NCBI RefSeq assembly: GCF_029853675.1
Contig: NZ_CP122539.1
Coordinates: 2,437,001-2,501,000, forward strand
Direction of reading: 5' to 3'
Origin: Tenacibaculum tangerinum
GTDB taxonomy: Bacteria > Bacteroidota > Bacteroidia > Flavobacteriales > Flavobacteriaceae
Length of the DNA: 64,000 nucleotides
Part shown: in pieces, positions 1 through 8,037 of the stretch
Position numbering within the stretch: the stretch's first letter is position 1
Layout: every line of letters begins with the position of its first letter
Made by a program: the position numbers and the translations under genes
Notes under the pieces: model-generated
Told to the model about the DNA's origin: nothing
What the model saw: only the letters and a program-made list of their open reading frames with translations
Databases searched by the model: none

Positions 1-470
1 ATGTGTTCAGCAAACAAATTACTAATAGACATGGTTACTAATGTCTCATAGTTTTCTTTTGCCATGTTATTGGCTCTTTTGCGTAACTTTTTTCGTTCTT
101 CACTGTCTGCCATAGTAGTAGAATTCATCAAGCAGATACCCTTCACATTTTTTGGATATTTTTTTGCAAAAGCTAGCGAAACATACCCTCCCATAGAATG
201 CCCTATAAAAATAGCACGACGAATTTTTACTTTTTTAAGCACTGCTTTTACCGCTTCTGCCATTTCTTCCATCGTATGAATGTAGCCTGTACAGCCTGTT
301 TTTCCATGTCCCAATAAATCAATGCAAACAACACGATTCCTTTTGGATATCTCTTTAGTTAATGATGTCCACATACTACTATTTTCTAAAAAACCATGTA
401 ATAGCACAACACAACTTCCTTTGCCTGTATCTGTATAAAAAACCGTTGTTTCCTTAAATTTTGCAATCAT
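1..470 (-). CDS. alpha/beta hydrolase, partial (C-terminus off the window)
   Basis: The leftward reading frame opens with ATG at 470-468 and runs without a stop to base 1, giving 156 codons. It shows an oxyanion-type LLHGF near residues 23-27 and the nucleophile elbow GHSMGG at residues 90-95 (Ser92), typical of the alpha/beta hydrolase fold. The LLGHG stretch around residue 53 also fits. The acid and histidine of the triad lie beyond the edge. No signal peptide is visible, so it is probably cytoplasmic. The substrate cannot be inferred; family members include esterases, haloperoxidase-like and menaquinone-pathway hydrolases. It is divergent from the BrnQ gene, with a 39-bp gap. Confidence 0.85.
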   Translation of the reverse strand, partial: MIAKFKETTVFYTDTGKGSCVVLLHGFLENSSMWTSLTKEISKRNRVVCIDLLGHGKTGCTGYIHTMEEMAEAVKAVLKKVKIRRAIFIGHSMGGYVSLAFAKKYPKNVKGICLMNSTTMADSEERKKLRKRANNMAKENYETLVTMSISNLFAEH

Positions 471-509
471 TTTTTAATGTATATTCGTCACTTACTAATT
501 GGTTAAGCA

Positions 510-1811
510 ATGCACAAAACTAAGGAGATATTTATAAACGGGTTCGCTTTATTTTCAATGTTTTTTGGCGCTGGAAATTTAATATTGCCCCCGTTTTTGG
601 GTAAAAATGCGGGCGATTTGTGGTTTTGGGTAACTATTGGCTTTTTTATTACGGCTGTTTTTATTCCTATGATAGGAATTTTAGCACATGCTAAATTACA
701 GGGAACCATGTACGATTTTGGCAAAAAGGTGTCTCCTGCTTTTAGTCTCATATATTGCTTTGTAGTATATGCTATTTGTATTACTTTGCCCGCGCCTAGA
801 ACGGCTTCGGTTACTCATGAAATGGCAATCGCACCTTACTTTCAGCAGAGTAGTTCTTTGCTGACCAGTACTATTTATTTCGGACTTGTTTTCCTTTTCG
901 TTATCAATCGTTCAAAGGTCTTAACCATACTAGGTAAGTTTTTAACTCCTCTTATTATTGTTATTCTATTAGCTATTATTTTCGTGGGAATTTCTACGGC
1001 TCCTGAAATCGTAATAAATTCAACGACATTACAACATCCTTTTGTTGATGGTGTATTGGAGGGATATCAAACATTTGATGCGATTGCCTCTATTGTTGTA
1101 GGTGGTGTGTTGGTTATTTCTATGAATTTTAATTCTAATTCAACTTTTGAAGAGAAAAAAGAGGTGATTATCAAGGCTGGAATTATTGCTGGTTTGGGGT
1201 TGTTAATTATTTATACGGGGCTTATTTACATTGGTTTTTTATTTAGTGCTACTTTTGGTGAGAACGCCACTAGAACAGCAATACTAAACTCGTTGAGTTA
1301 TCAAACTTTAGGAAATATTGGGAGTGTTTTTCTAAGTGTTTTGGTCGCTTTGGCTTGTTTTACAACTGCTGTTGGAATTATTACTGGAACAGCCGATTAT
1401 TTTAAAGGGGCTTGTAATAACTCTCAAAAAATATTTATTGTTACCGCTGTTATAGGATGCTTACTCGGTGTTGCCATGGGACAATTAAATGTAGGGCACA
1501 TTATAAACATTGCTTTGCCTGCTTTGATGTTTATTTATCCGATTACTATTGTTTTGATTTTGTTGAATGTGTTTCCTGTAAAATATGCCTCGCCTTTGGT
1601 TTTTAAAATTGTAATCGGTGTTACTTTTCTATTTAGTATTCCTGATTTTTTAGGCTTTTTTATTCATAATACTTCTTTAACAGATATAAAAACTCATCTT
1701 CCGTTAGCAGATAAAAATTTAGGTTGGGTTTTACCTGCAGCTATAAGTTTTATACTAGCTAATGTAATTCAAAAGAGAAAAGACAGGCTTACACCCTTGA
1801 ACGATAGCTAA
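510..1811 (+). CDS. brnQ: branched-chain amino acid:cation symporter BrnQ
   Basis: This 433-aa protein is almost wholly hydrophobic, with about twelve predicted membrane segments. Its N-terminus contains the family signature GAGNLILPPFLGKNAG near residues 21-36. It belongs to the LIVCS family (BrnQ), inner-membrane carriers that import leucine, isoleucine and valine with Na+ or H+. The length matches the family (about 430-440 aa). The start is an ATG 39 bp from the divergent hydrolase start, so the two probably share a short promoter region. Family assignment is firm; substrate is by family. Downstream to the IS element lie 240 bp in which I see no gene. Confidence 0.9.
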   Translation: MHKTKEIFINGFALFSMFFGAGNLILPPFLGKNAGDLWFWVTIGFFITAVFIPMIGILAHAKLQGTMYDFGKKVSPAFSLIYCFVVYAICITLPAPRTASVTHEMAIAPYFQQSSSLLTSTIYFGLVFLFVINRSKVLTILGKFLTPLIIVILLAIIFVGISTAPEIVINSTTLQHPFVDGVLEGYQTFDAIASIVVGGVLVISMNFNSNSTFEEKKEVIIKAGIIAGLGLLIIYTGLIYIGFLFSATFGENATRTAILNSLSYQTLGNIGSVFLSVLVALACFTTAVGIITGTADYFKGACNNSQKIFIVTAVIGCLLGVAMGQLNVGHIINIALPALMFIYPITIVLILLNVFPVKYASPLVFKIVIGVTFLFSIPDFLGFFIHNTSLTDIKTHLPLADKNLGWVLPAAISFILANVIQKRKDRLTPLNDS

Positions 1812-2052
1812 ATGCTATAGAAATGGGATAATTACTTGTAAACCAAATCAATAAACAAGCTCTTAAAATTAGTGATATCGTTCAAAAATGGATTCTCTTT
1901 TTTAAATCCTTATGAAAGTACAAATAACTCAAAAATATTTAAAAGAAGACTTATTACATACTTTTAAATGGGTTTTCCATAAACTTATCGCAGATAATTT
2001 TAGCTAAAAACCAACACTTTAATCTATTTAAAGTCTACCTGCTTTACTAATG

Positions 2053-2070
2053 TAACGTGAGTTCGGGATA
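2053..2070 (+). repeat. left terminal inverted repeat of the IS982-type element
   Basis: TAACGTGAGTTCGGGATA is matched perfectly in inverted orientation at 3053-3070 and again at 3530-3547, the outer end of the truncated second copy. Confidence 0.9.
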
Positions 2071-2156
2071 AAAAAGTTTTTTAATTACACGAAAAAAAGC
2101 GAAAAATTTAGTAAATTAAAGTACTGATTTTTAATTGTATAACTAATTTTTTCACT

Positions 2157-3050
2157 ATGATTTCTGATTTTAAAATTACTGAATTTTTCTGTTTAATTGA
2201 TGATTTTTGTGCCGAAATTAATCAAGTTATTGATAAAAATGCTTTAGAAACCTGTTCAAAGATAGTTAGACGAAGAAAGCCTAAACTCACCCAAAGTGAA
2301 ATAATCACAATTATGGTGCTTTTCCATTTTAGTGGTTTTAGGTGTTTTAAACACTTTTATATCGAATATGTTAGCAAACACTTGTCAAAAGAATTTCCAG
2401 ATTTAGTTTCCTATAACCGATTTGTAGAATTGAAAAAGCGTTGTTCAGTGCCTATGATACTGTTTCTTCAAATGCACTGTTTAGGTCAATGTACAGGGAT
2501 CTCCTTTTTAGATTCTACCACTATTAAAGTATGTCATTATAAAAGAGAAAAGCAGAACAAAGTTTTTAAAAACACCGCAAAAAAAGGGAAAGGAACCATG
2601 GGGTGGTTCTTTGGTTTTAAACTTCATATTATTATCAATGAAAAGGGCGATATCGTTGACTTTTTAATTACGCAAGGTAATATAGATGACAGACAACCAC
2701 TTAAAGATAAAGCCTTTCATAATCGTGTGTTTGGAAAAATATTTGCCGACAGAGGGTATGTAGGTAAAGAACTGTTTGAACAGCTTTTTGTAGATGGAAT
2801 ACATTTGGTTACAAAAATTAGAAAGAATATGAAAAATACTCTTATGCATATCTATGATAAAATTATGCTTAGAAAAAGGGCTGTTATTGAAAGTGTGAAT
2901 GATATTTTGAAAAACGTATGTCAAATAGAGCACACAAGACACAGAAGCTTCGATAATTTTATCTTAAATTTAGTCGCAGGGTTAATCGCTTATTCGTTCT
3001 ATCCAACTAAACCTAATATCAATATCGATAACCTACAAAGAATAGGGTAA
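2157..3050 (+). CDS. IS982-family transposase
   Basis: This 297-aa DDE transposase catalyses cut-and-paste movement of the surrounding element. Visible features include FLDSTTIKVCHYKR with the first catalytic Asp (around residue 121), the GWFFGFKLHIIINEKGDI block, FADRGYVGKELF with the second Asp (around residue 200), and RKRAVIESVNDILKN with the catalytic Glu (around residue 245). The C-terminal HTRHRSFDNFILNLVAGLIAY is the usual IS982 tail. The reading frame is intact and full length for the family (about 290-300 aa), so the copy may be active. It is the only coding sequence between the inverted repeats. Confidence 0.95.
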   Translation: MISDFKITEFFCLIDDFCAEINQVIDKNALETCSKIVRRRKPKLTQSEIITIMVLFHFSGFRCFKHFYIEYVSKHLSKEFPDLVSYNRFVELKKRCSVPMILFLQMHCLGQCTGISFLDSTTIKVCHYKREKQNKVFKNTAKKGKGTMGWFFGFKLHIIINEKGDIVDFLITQGNIDDRQPLKDKAFHNRVFGKIFADRGYVGKELFEQLFVDGIHLVTKIRKNMKNTLMHIYDKIMLRKRAVIESVNDILKNVCQIEHTRHRSFDNFILNLVAGLIAYSFYPTKPNINIDNLQRIG

Positions 3051-3052
3051 AC

Positions 3053-3070
3053 TATCCCGAACTCACGTTA
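3053..3070 (-). repeat. right terminal inverted repeat of the IS982-type element
   Basis: This is the reverse complement of the 2053-2070 end. It starts 2 bp after the transposase stop codon. Confidence 0.9.
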
Positions 3071-3093
3071 AAAAATAAATATGGAGGTCACTT

Positions 3094-3444
3094 TCAGCCT
3101 CTTCCAATCCATTGACCTAAACAGTGCATTTGAAGAAACAGTATCATAGGCACTGAACAACGCTTTTTCAATTCTACAAATCGGTTATAGGAAACTAAAT
3201 CTGGAAATTCTTTTGACAAGTGTTTGCTAACATATTCGATATAAAAGTGTTTAAAACACCTAAAACTATTAAAATGGAAAAGTACCATAATTGTGATTAT
3301 TTCACTTTCGGTGAGTTTAGACTTTCTTCGTCTAACTATCTTTGAACAGGTTTCTAAAGCATTTTTATCAATAACTTGATTAATTTCGGTACAAAAATCA
3401 TCAATTGAACAGAAAAATTCAGTAATTTTAAAATCAGAAATCAT
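3094..3444 (-). pseudogene. 5' fragment of IS982 transposase
   Basis: The 116-codon fragment starts at the native transposase ATG (3444-3442). It differs from the intact copy by a handful of substitutions (for example SIDDFCTE for LIDDFCAE) up to LFLQMHCLGQ, then reads seven unrelated codons to a stop. All catalytic acidic residues are lost. The differences show that it is an older copy, not a fresh duplication of the neighbour. Confidence 0.85.
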
Positions 3445-3547
3445 AGCGGAAAATTTAGTTAAAAAATTAAAAATCAGTACTTTAATTTACTAAATTTTCG
3501 CTTTTTTCGTATAATTAAGAAACTTTTTTTATCCCGAACTCACGTTA
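3094..3547 (-). mobile_element. truncated, inverted IS982-family copy
   Basis: The leftward sequence from 3547 begins with the same 18-bp end and leader as the intact copy and matches the first third of its transposase. Homology stops at a GGTCAATG shared by both copies (near 2483-2490 and about 3108-3115), after which the sequence is unrelated. The 3' two thirds and the other inverted repeat are missing. It lies about 40 bp from the intact copy in the opposite orientation, forming an inverted pair. Confidence 0.85.
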
Positions 3548-3633
3548 ATTAAAACTTCTTGGTTGGTCTTTCCATTTGAATTCCCAACTTGTAAGTAGCT
3601 AATTAAGTCGTCTATGTTTATGATTGCCTTCAT
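3529..3633 (-). pseudogene. 5' fragment of a small gene cut by the IS copy
   Basis: An ATG at 3633-3631 opens a frame reading MKAIINIDDLISYLQVG and on to about residue 30, where it runs into the terminal repeat of the truncated IS and stops at a TAA inside it. It starts only 16 bp after the stop of the spanin-like gene on the same strand. It therefore looks like the next gene of the leftward island operon, interrupted by IS insertion. No domain is recognisable. The rest of the gene is not evident left of 2053. The call rests on position and start context only. Confidence 0.45.
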
Positions 3634-3649
3634 TTTTCATATTTCTTTT

Positions 3650-4249
3650 TTAATTGAACAATCGGTAGCCAACACCCACATTATGGGTAGGCTGACGGAA
3701 TTGGTTGATATTGAGTCGGTAACTGGCAAACCATCTTCCTTGTCGGTTGTATTGCAATCCGAAACTAAGGTTGTCAAAACCTTGTGTATTGCCTCCTATT
3801 TCTGAAAAGAGATACAAGCCACTTCTATAGGTTTTGGGGTGTTCAATGGTTTTGGTTATCGTAATTTCTCGAGGTACTTTTAGTTTGTACGACAACTGAC
3901 TGTCTAGCAGTTTTCCTTGTACCAAATCGTAGTTGTAAATTTCTATATCGGTATTTTTCAACGTATCTCGGTATATTTTTGCGGCTACATAATTGGTCGT
4001 GTCTTTTATAAAAATGGTGTCTTTTACCACTTTAGTGAGGTCGTTTTTGTGTACATATACTTTTTGATATTTTACCGTTTGTACGGTAAACGTATCTATT
4101 TTGGTTTGCCAAACCGTGTCTTTAACAACGGTTATTTTTGGGGGTTGTGGGCTTGTTTTTTGGTATCTTTTATTGAAAAGATTCATGAACAAAAGCACGA
4201 CAACGACTCCCAATAGCAACCGATCGGTGTTATTTTTAAAAAATTTCAT
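3650..4249 (-). CDS. membrane-anchored protein with C-terminal barrel-like segment; possible spanin-type lysis protein
   Basis: This 199-aa protein begins with a short basic stretch and one hydrophobic segment (about residues 11-24, LLLGVVVVLLFMNLF), suggesting an inner-membrane anchor. A long charged region rich in Thr, Lys and Asp follows, with alternating hydrophobic and polar strands. The C-terminal 60 residues look like outer-membrane strands (LSFGLQYNRQGRWFASYRL, ending HNVGVGYRLFN). It resembles proteins near the lysis genes of Bacteroidota prophages, perhaps DUF6808-like; I cannot confirm the family. A protein spanning from inner to outer membrane beside an endolysin and holin would suit a spanin, but this role is inference. 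Confidence 0.5.
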   Translation of the reverse strand: MKFFKNNTDRLLLGVVVVLLFMNLFNKRYQKTSPQPPKITVVKDTVWQTKIDTFTVQTVKYQKVYVHKNDLTKVVKDTIFIKDTTNYVAAKIYRDTLKNTDIEIYNYDLVQGKLLDSQLSYKLKVPREITITKTIEHPKTYRSGLYLFSEIGGNTQGFDNLSFGLQYNRQGRWFASYRLNINQFRQPTHNVGVGYRLFN

Positions 4250-4382
4250 ATTGTTGTTTTTAATGTTTAGAAAAATGTTTGTCAGTTAAAAGGTGAGATG
4301 CGTTTTTTGGAGTTAGGTTTCGGCTGCGCTCAACCCGCTCGATACTACCTCGTCGAAATGACATGAAACATTAAAAATTGAT

Positions 4383-4418
4383 AGAAAAAGAACCCCTAAA
4401 AACGAATGTTAGTGGTTA
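4383..4418 (-). terminator. hairpin terminator at the left end of the fibre array
   Basis: On the minus strand AACCACTAA pairs with TTAGGGGTT, followed by a T-rich tract. It is a variant of the terminators after the other fibre units (AGCCCCTA with TAGTGGCT): an inner G-C pair is replaced by A-T on both arms, keeping the stem. It lies 29 bp beyond the stop of the fibre gene ending at 4447. Confidence 0.7.
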
Positions 4419-4446
4419 GACTTTTAAGATATCCTAGCGCTACTTT

Positions 4447-5595
4447 TTATGCTATAATAGGGTTTATATCTTGTCTATAATTAACAGAAATGTATAAGTT
4501 TTCTGAAGCTAATACTTCATCTTTTAGATAAATTATATTATCTCTTGAAGGCATATAAGTATTATAACTTTCCCGTTTATTACCATTAAATACAGAGACT
4601 ACCGCAGTGTATTTGGCTCCTCTTCCTGGGTTTATATCATCTAAAGAGATTTCAATTTCCCCGTTAGATGCGGTGCCATTAGAGGTTACTTCTAAAAGCC
4701 TTATATCCACAAAAAACCTATCTCCTACGGAATAATAATTAGCATCCCAATCAAAAGGGCTAAAAGAAGAACCATTTACATTAAAAGAGGGTGTAAAGCT
4801 TCCTTCTGTTATTGACATGCTCCCTCCACTCGCACTAATTATGGGTTGTAAAGGGTCTGTAGTATCAATCGTAATGTTGGTTCCTGCTTGATACTGCGGA
4901 ATATTCGGCTTTGAAGTGATATATGCTGGGCTATTCGGATTTGCTTCATTCCAGTCAGGTCTTACATTTTTATACAAATCAACTTCAAAAATAACATCGT
5001 AGTTGGTGTTATCTGAAAAAGTATAATTTCCAGAGTGATTTACAGGCTTAACATTATACGTTACTGTTGAAGGTGTATTACTATCTATGCTTTCTAAATA
5101 AAATAAATAGCTTGTAAAATTATCTGACTTACTTATCATTCTTATCAATAGTCCTGCATGAGCATTTGAGTGTAAATCAGCAGTATCAACATTATTTAGT
5201 GTGATCTTATTAAATGTTACTTGATTTATCTGCCAAAAATCATTACTTGTTGTGGCTAGAATACCATTTATACTGTTAACATCATCTGTTGTTGAATATT
5301 TGTAGAAAGCTACTTCAGAAGGAGTGTAGGTAATTAAGTCTACGTCTTTAACTGAAACTCCATCTTTTAATAGAGATAGCTTACTATTTACCACATCAGA
5401 TAACATATATTCAGGAGCTTGCTGCTCCGATGCTACATTTACCGCTCCTGTTTCATCAATCACAAATCGGCGATTGGCTTCTCCTGCTTCTTGTTGCGCA
5501 TCGACATAACTGTCGATTAAATCGGCATATTGTTGTTGTGTAGGCTTATCGCCTGTTTCAAAAAATTGCTTTAAGGTTTCTTTGTTTTGTTTCAT
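4447..5595 (-). CDS. phage-type tail fibre protein, paralogue 1
   Basis: This 382-aa protein carries the shared adaptor at residues 1-60 (MKQNKETLKQFFETGDKPTQ..., then a FVIDETGAVNVASEQQ block) and the linker YQAGTNITIDTTDP at about residues 238-251. The middle section is unique. The last 120 residues, starting EGSFTPSFNVNGSSF, form a compact beta-rich domain related to the end of the fibre at 12004-12621 (shared YxxGDRxFVDI and A/S-NGxASxG motifs). The adaptor presumably docks on a tail or baseplate and the C-terminus recognises a surface. Paralogy is seen directly; the fibre role comes from domain style and the lysis-gene neighbours. It starts 29 bp after the collar gene and probably shares its transcript. 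Confidence 0.75.
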   Translation of the reverse strand: MKQNKETLKQFFETGDKPTQQQYADLIDSYVDAQQEAGEANRRFVIDETGAVNVASEQQAPEYMLSDVVNSKLSLLKDGVSVKDVDLITYTPSEVAFYKYSTTDDVNSINGILATTSNDFWQINQVTFNKITLNNVDTADLHSNAHAGLLIRMISKSDNFTSYLFYLESIDSNTPSTVTYNVKPVNHSGNYTFSDNTNYDVIFEVDLYKNVRPDWNEANPNSPAYITSKPNIPQYQAGTNITIDTTDPLQPIISASGGSMSITEGSFTPSFNVNGSSFSPFDWDANYYSVGDRFFVDIRLLEVTSNGTASNGEIEISLDDINPGRGAKYTAVVSVFNGNKRESYNTYMPSRDNIIYLKDEVLASENLYISVNYRQDINPIIA

Positions 5596-5624
5596 ATCTT
5601 TAATTTATTTAGTTTTTAAAGTTT

Positions 5625-6278
5625 TTATATTGTTGGTATTCTTCCTTCCAAAGCGATAATATAATTTACCGATAGGTAGGGTTGCATATTATTAATTGGC
5701 TGTCCATTTCCTGTTTCATTAATAGTTATTCTTACATCATTTGTTGCCATTTCTATATTAGGAGTAGTGTTCGTAAAAACATAAGCGTCTTCAGTAGAGG
5801 TTCTGCTTACGGGTACTATTCCAATAGCCAAAGAGTTTCCTTCTGGGTTATTTGTAGTACCATTGGTGTTGGATGCTTTTATGGTTCCAGAGGCTGAATG
5901 ATTATGTGGAGGTAACTCTTCTTCTGTTAAGGTATTTATTTCTTCTCCTCCTTTTTGACCTAGTGGGTAGTTTGATAATTCTGAGTTACTTCCTTCTCCC
6001 AAAGGCACTCTTCCTCGTAGGTCTGGCAACGCAAAGGTTGATACTCCATCTCCCCCGTAGCTATTTCCTATTAAATTAAATAACTCTTGATGTTCTGTTA
6101 TCGTAAGTAACTGCCCATCACATTTTGCCCAACCTTTTGGTACTAGGTTAAAACTTACCGCTTTTATTTCCCCTATAAAAGGGGTATTTAAGGTGTCTAT
6201 TAAGTCTATAAACTGACTTTCCGTTGGTTTGTCTCCTGTTTCAAAATATGTTTTTAAGGTTTCTTTGTTTTGTTTCAT
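5625..6278 (-). CDS. phage tail collar domain protein with fibre adaptor N-terminus
   Basis: This 217-aa protein starts with a diverged copy of the array adaptor (MKQNKETLKTYFETGDKPTE, then FIDLIDT). From residue 33 it switches to a tail-collar domain: GEIKAVSFNLVPKGWAKCDG, then LFNLIGNSYGGDGVSTFALPDLRGRVPLG. The last third has LPPHNHSASG and a QPYLSVNYIIALEGRIP ending, all hallmarks of the collar/MdpB family found in short tail fibres and contractile injection particles. The fusion to the same adaptor as the long fibres implies docking at the same place. No terminator separates it from the next gene at 5595. Confidence 0.85.
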   Translation of the reverse strand: MKQNKETLKTYFETGDKPTESQFIDLIDTLNTPFIGEIKAVSFNLVPKGWAKCDGQLLTITEHQELFNLIGNSYGGDGVSTFALPDLRGRVPLGEGSNSELSNYPLGQKGGEEINTLTEEELPPHNHSASGTIKASNTNGTTNNPEGNSLAIGIVPVSRTSTEDAYVFTNTTPNIEMATNDVRITINETGNGQPINNMQPYLSVNYIIALEGRIPTI

Positions 6279-6403
6279 TTTTGTTCTTTTTTATCGTTAT
6301 TAAATTTGTTTTTACTGGTTGCAATCACTATAGATTTTGATGAGGTTCTAAACTCGTTTCAGAACTACATCATATGAGTGATTCAACTTCAAGTTGTTTT
6401 TGA

Positions 6404-6441
6404 TAAAAAAGAGCCACTAAAAACTGTTTTTGCTAGGGGCT
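6404..6441 (-). terminator. array-type hairpin terminator
   Basis: On the minus strand AGCCCCTA pairs with TAGTGGCT around an A-rich/T-rich inner arm, followed by a run of Ts. It comes 19 bp after the stop of the small gene at 6460. Nearly identical copies lie at 7983-8019, 10275-10313, 11954-11989 and 12825-12862. Confidence 0.8.
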
Positions 6442-6459
6442 AGACTTTTTGGTTTGTCA

Positions 6460-6603
6460 CTATTTCTCTTCCAGCAAAGGAAGTAGTGTGTTTATGGAAT
6501 TGAATGCGTTTTGAGCTTCTAATAGGCTAAAAACACCTTTACTTTGCGCATATTCTGTACATTTAATTAAAAAAGTTATCGCTTCTTTTTGTTCTTTATC
6601 CAT
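6460..6603 (-). CDS. 47-aa array-associated small protein, copy 1
   Basis: The frame runs from ATG at 6603-6601 to TAG at 6460-6462, beginning MDKEQKEAITFLIKCTEYAQ and ending LLPLLEEK. It starts 7 bp after the stop of the fibre gene at 6611, so the two are surely co-transcribed. From the third residue on it matches the small protein at 8038-8190, apart from two extra residues near the start of that copy. The sequence looks all-helical with one Cys and no signal peptide. Conservation of the frame in two copies, each after a fibre gene, argues that it is real. A fibre chaperone or assembly role is a guess from position. Confidence 0.7.
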   Translation of the reverse strand: MDKEQKEAITFLIKCTEYAQSKGVFSLLEAQNAFNSINTLLPLLEEK

Positions 6604-6610
6604 TATATAC

Positions 6611-7942
6611 CTAAATTAAAGTTGTTACAATGATCCCTGAGTTATCAATACTAATACGATATTGTTTTGTCCCATCAGGAGTTGTTAATACTACACCTTT
6701 ACCCGCACCTACACTTTTATATTCTGCTTTTGTTGTTACTTCTTCTAAATCATCATCACCTAATACCATTTGGTTTGATTTAGTTAATTTAGCTCCATTA
6801 CCTATTGCTGTTGAATTGTTAATAGGTAAAAACTCGGTAAAAGTCTGTCTTCCAACTGCATCTCCTACATAGGTCTCTGTTAAACACTTTAGTGTATTCG
6901 CATCAATAACCTCCCAAATAGAAGCATTAGTATTTCTCCAACCAATATTAACTAAAGTCTCACTTGTAGGATCCGTTGAATCTTTTTCATAGTAAAACAT
7001 TTTTCTACTTCCTATGGGAAAACCATGCTCTAAAATTGTTATTTCTGCATTTGAAGCTATATCTGAAGCTTCTACTATATACTTCTTACTTAAATCTCTC
7101 GGAGTCTCATAGCCAATTGCTCCTCTACCAATTAATGTATTATAATCTCCTAATAAAGCATTTGCAGCATAACTACCTATACCAACATTATAATTTCCCA
7201 TTAGACTATAGGCAGTAGTCCAACCAATTCCTATGTTATGGTTTCCTGTGGTTGTTGATCCCGTTTGATTTCCAAACTGAACGTTATAAAGCCCACTTAA
7301 ATTTCTAGCGGCTTCATAGCCTAATGCAAGATTATAATTTCCTTTAAGGTTTTCCCCTCCGTTCATACCTAAAATATAATTTCCTGTACCATCTAAGTTA
7401 TACCCTGCTCTTCTTCCAAAACCTAGGTTTGCGCTTCCTTTGTAATTATCCAAGGCTTCTCTACCTATTCCTATACTTCTGTTATAATCTTGAACAAAAG
7501 ACTCTCCATTCCAACTCTCTGTTCCTAATTTGAAAAAAGGAACTTCATCAGATGTTAAAAGGGTTTTTGATTTATTTTTCCCCTCAACAGTAACTTCTTT
7601 TCCTAAATTCACATAATGGTTACCTAGGTTTAAATCATTAACCGCCCCTACATAAGGCACTAAATTACTTACATCATTAGATTCTGCAGCCGAAGCATTA
7701 ATAATAGGGTTATTTGGATCAGTTTCATCAATTGTAATATTAGTTCCTGCTTGATAAGTTGGAACTTGCTGCTCTGAAGCTACGCTTACCGCTCCTGTTT
7801 CATCAATCACAAATCGGCGATTGGCTTCTCCTGCGGGTTGTTGGGCATCTACATAACTGTCGATTAAATCGGCATATTGTTGTTGTGTAGGCTTATCGCC
7901 TGTTTCAAAAAATTGCTTTAAGGTTTCTTTGTTTTGTTTCAT
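6611..7942 (-). CDS. tail fibre protein with YadA-like head repeats, paralogue 2
   Basis: This 443-aa protein carries the shared adaptor (residues 1-60) and the linker YQAGTNITIDETDP (about residues 62-75). Residues about 150-275 consist of roughly 14-16-residue repeats of the form NxxxGxxAxxxLxGxYN (for example NYNVGIGSYAANALLGDYN), as in the left-handed beta-roll heads of trimeric YadA-type adhesins. The C-terminus reads GVVLTTPDGTKQYRISIDNSG, a pattern seen at the ends of Bacteroidota fibre proteins. Trimerisation is inferred from the repeats. It is followed 7 bp later by the small gene ending at 6460. The conserved A-rich leader precedes its ATG. Confidence 0.8.
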   Translation of the reverse strand: MKQNKETLKQFFETGDKPTQQQYADLIDSYVDAQQPAGEANRRFVIDETGAVSVASEQQVPTYQAGTNITIDETDPNNPIINASAAESNDVSNLVPYVGAVNDLNLGNHYVNLGKEVTVEGKNKSKTLLTSDEVPFFKLGTESWNGESFVQDYNRSIGIGREALDNYKGSANLGFGRRAGYNLDGTGNYILGMNGGENLKGNYNLALGYEAARNLSGLYNVQFGNQTGSTTTGNHNIGIGWTTAYSLMGNYNVGIGSYAANALLGDYNTLIGRGAIGYETPRDLSKKYIVEASDIASNAEITILEHGFPIGSRKMFYYEKDSTDPTSETLVNIGWRNTNASIWEVIDANTLKCLTETYVGDAVGRQTFTEFLPINNSTAIGNGAKLTKSNQMVLGDDDLEEVTTKAEYKSVGAGKGVVLTTPDGTKQYRISIDNSGIIVTTLI

Positions 7943-7982
7943 TTTTGTTCTTTTTTATCGTTATTAAATTTGTTTTTTTGAT

Positions 7983-8019
7983 AAAAAAGAGCCACTAAAA
8001 ACTGTTTTTGCTAGGGGCT
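7983..8019 (-). terminator. array-type hairpin terminator
   Basis: The same stem (AGCCCCTA with TAGTGGCT) and T tract as at 6404-6441, placed 19 bp after the stop of the second small gene. The next fibre gene starts 41 bp further on. Confidence 0.8.
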
Positions 8020-8037
8020 AGACTTTTTGGTTTGTCA

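Larger units (their letters stand above)
2053..3070 (+). mobile_element. intact IS982-family insertion sequence
   Basis: The element is bounded by perfect 18-bp inverted repeats: TAACGTGAGTTCGGGATA at 2053-2070 and its reverse complement at 3053-3070. Between them is one complete transposase gene. The outermost TA/TA may belong to the target rather than the element. I could not see a convincing longer target-site duplication outside the ends. The size of about 1.0 kb is usual for IS982-type elements. A second, truncated and inverted copy starts only about 40 bp to the right. Confidence 0.9.

Noticed and set aside
2041..3080. Target-site duplication of the intact IS
   Set aside because: The flanks outside the inverted repeats do not match over 7-9 bp; only an ambiguous TA could be duplicated.
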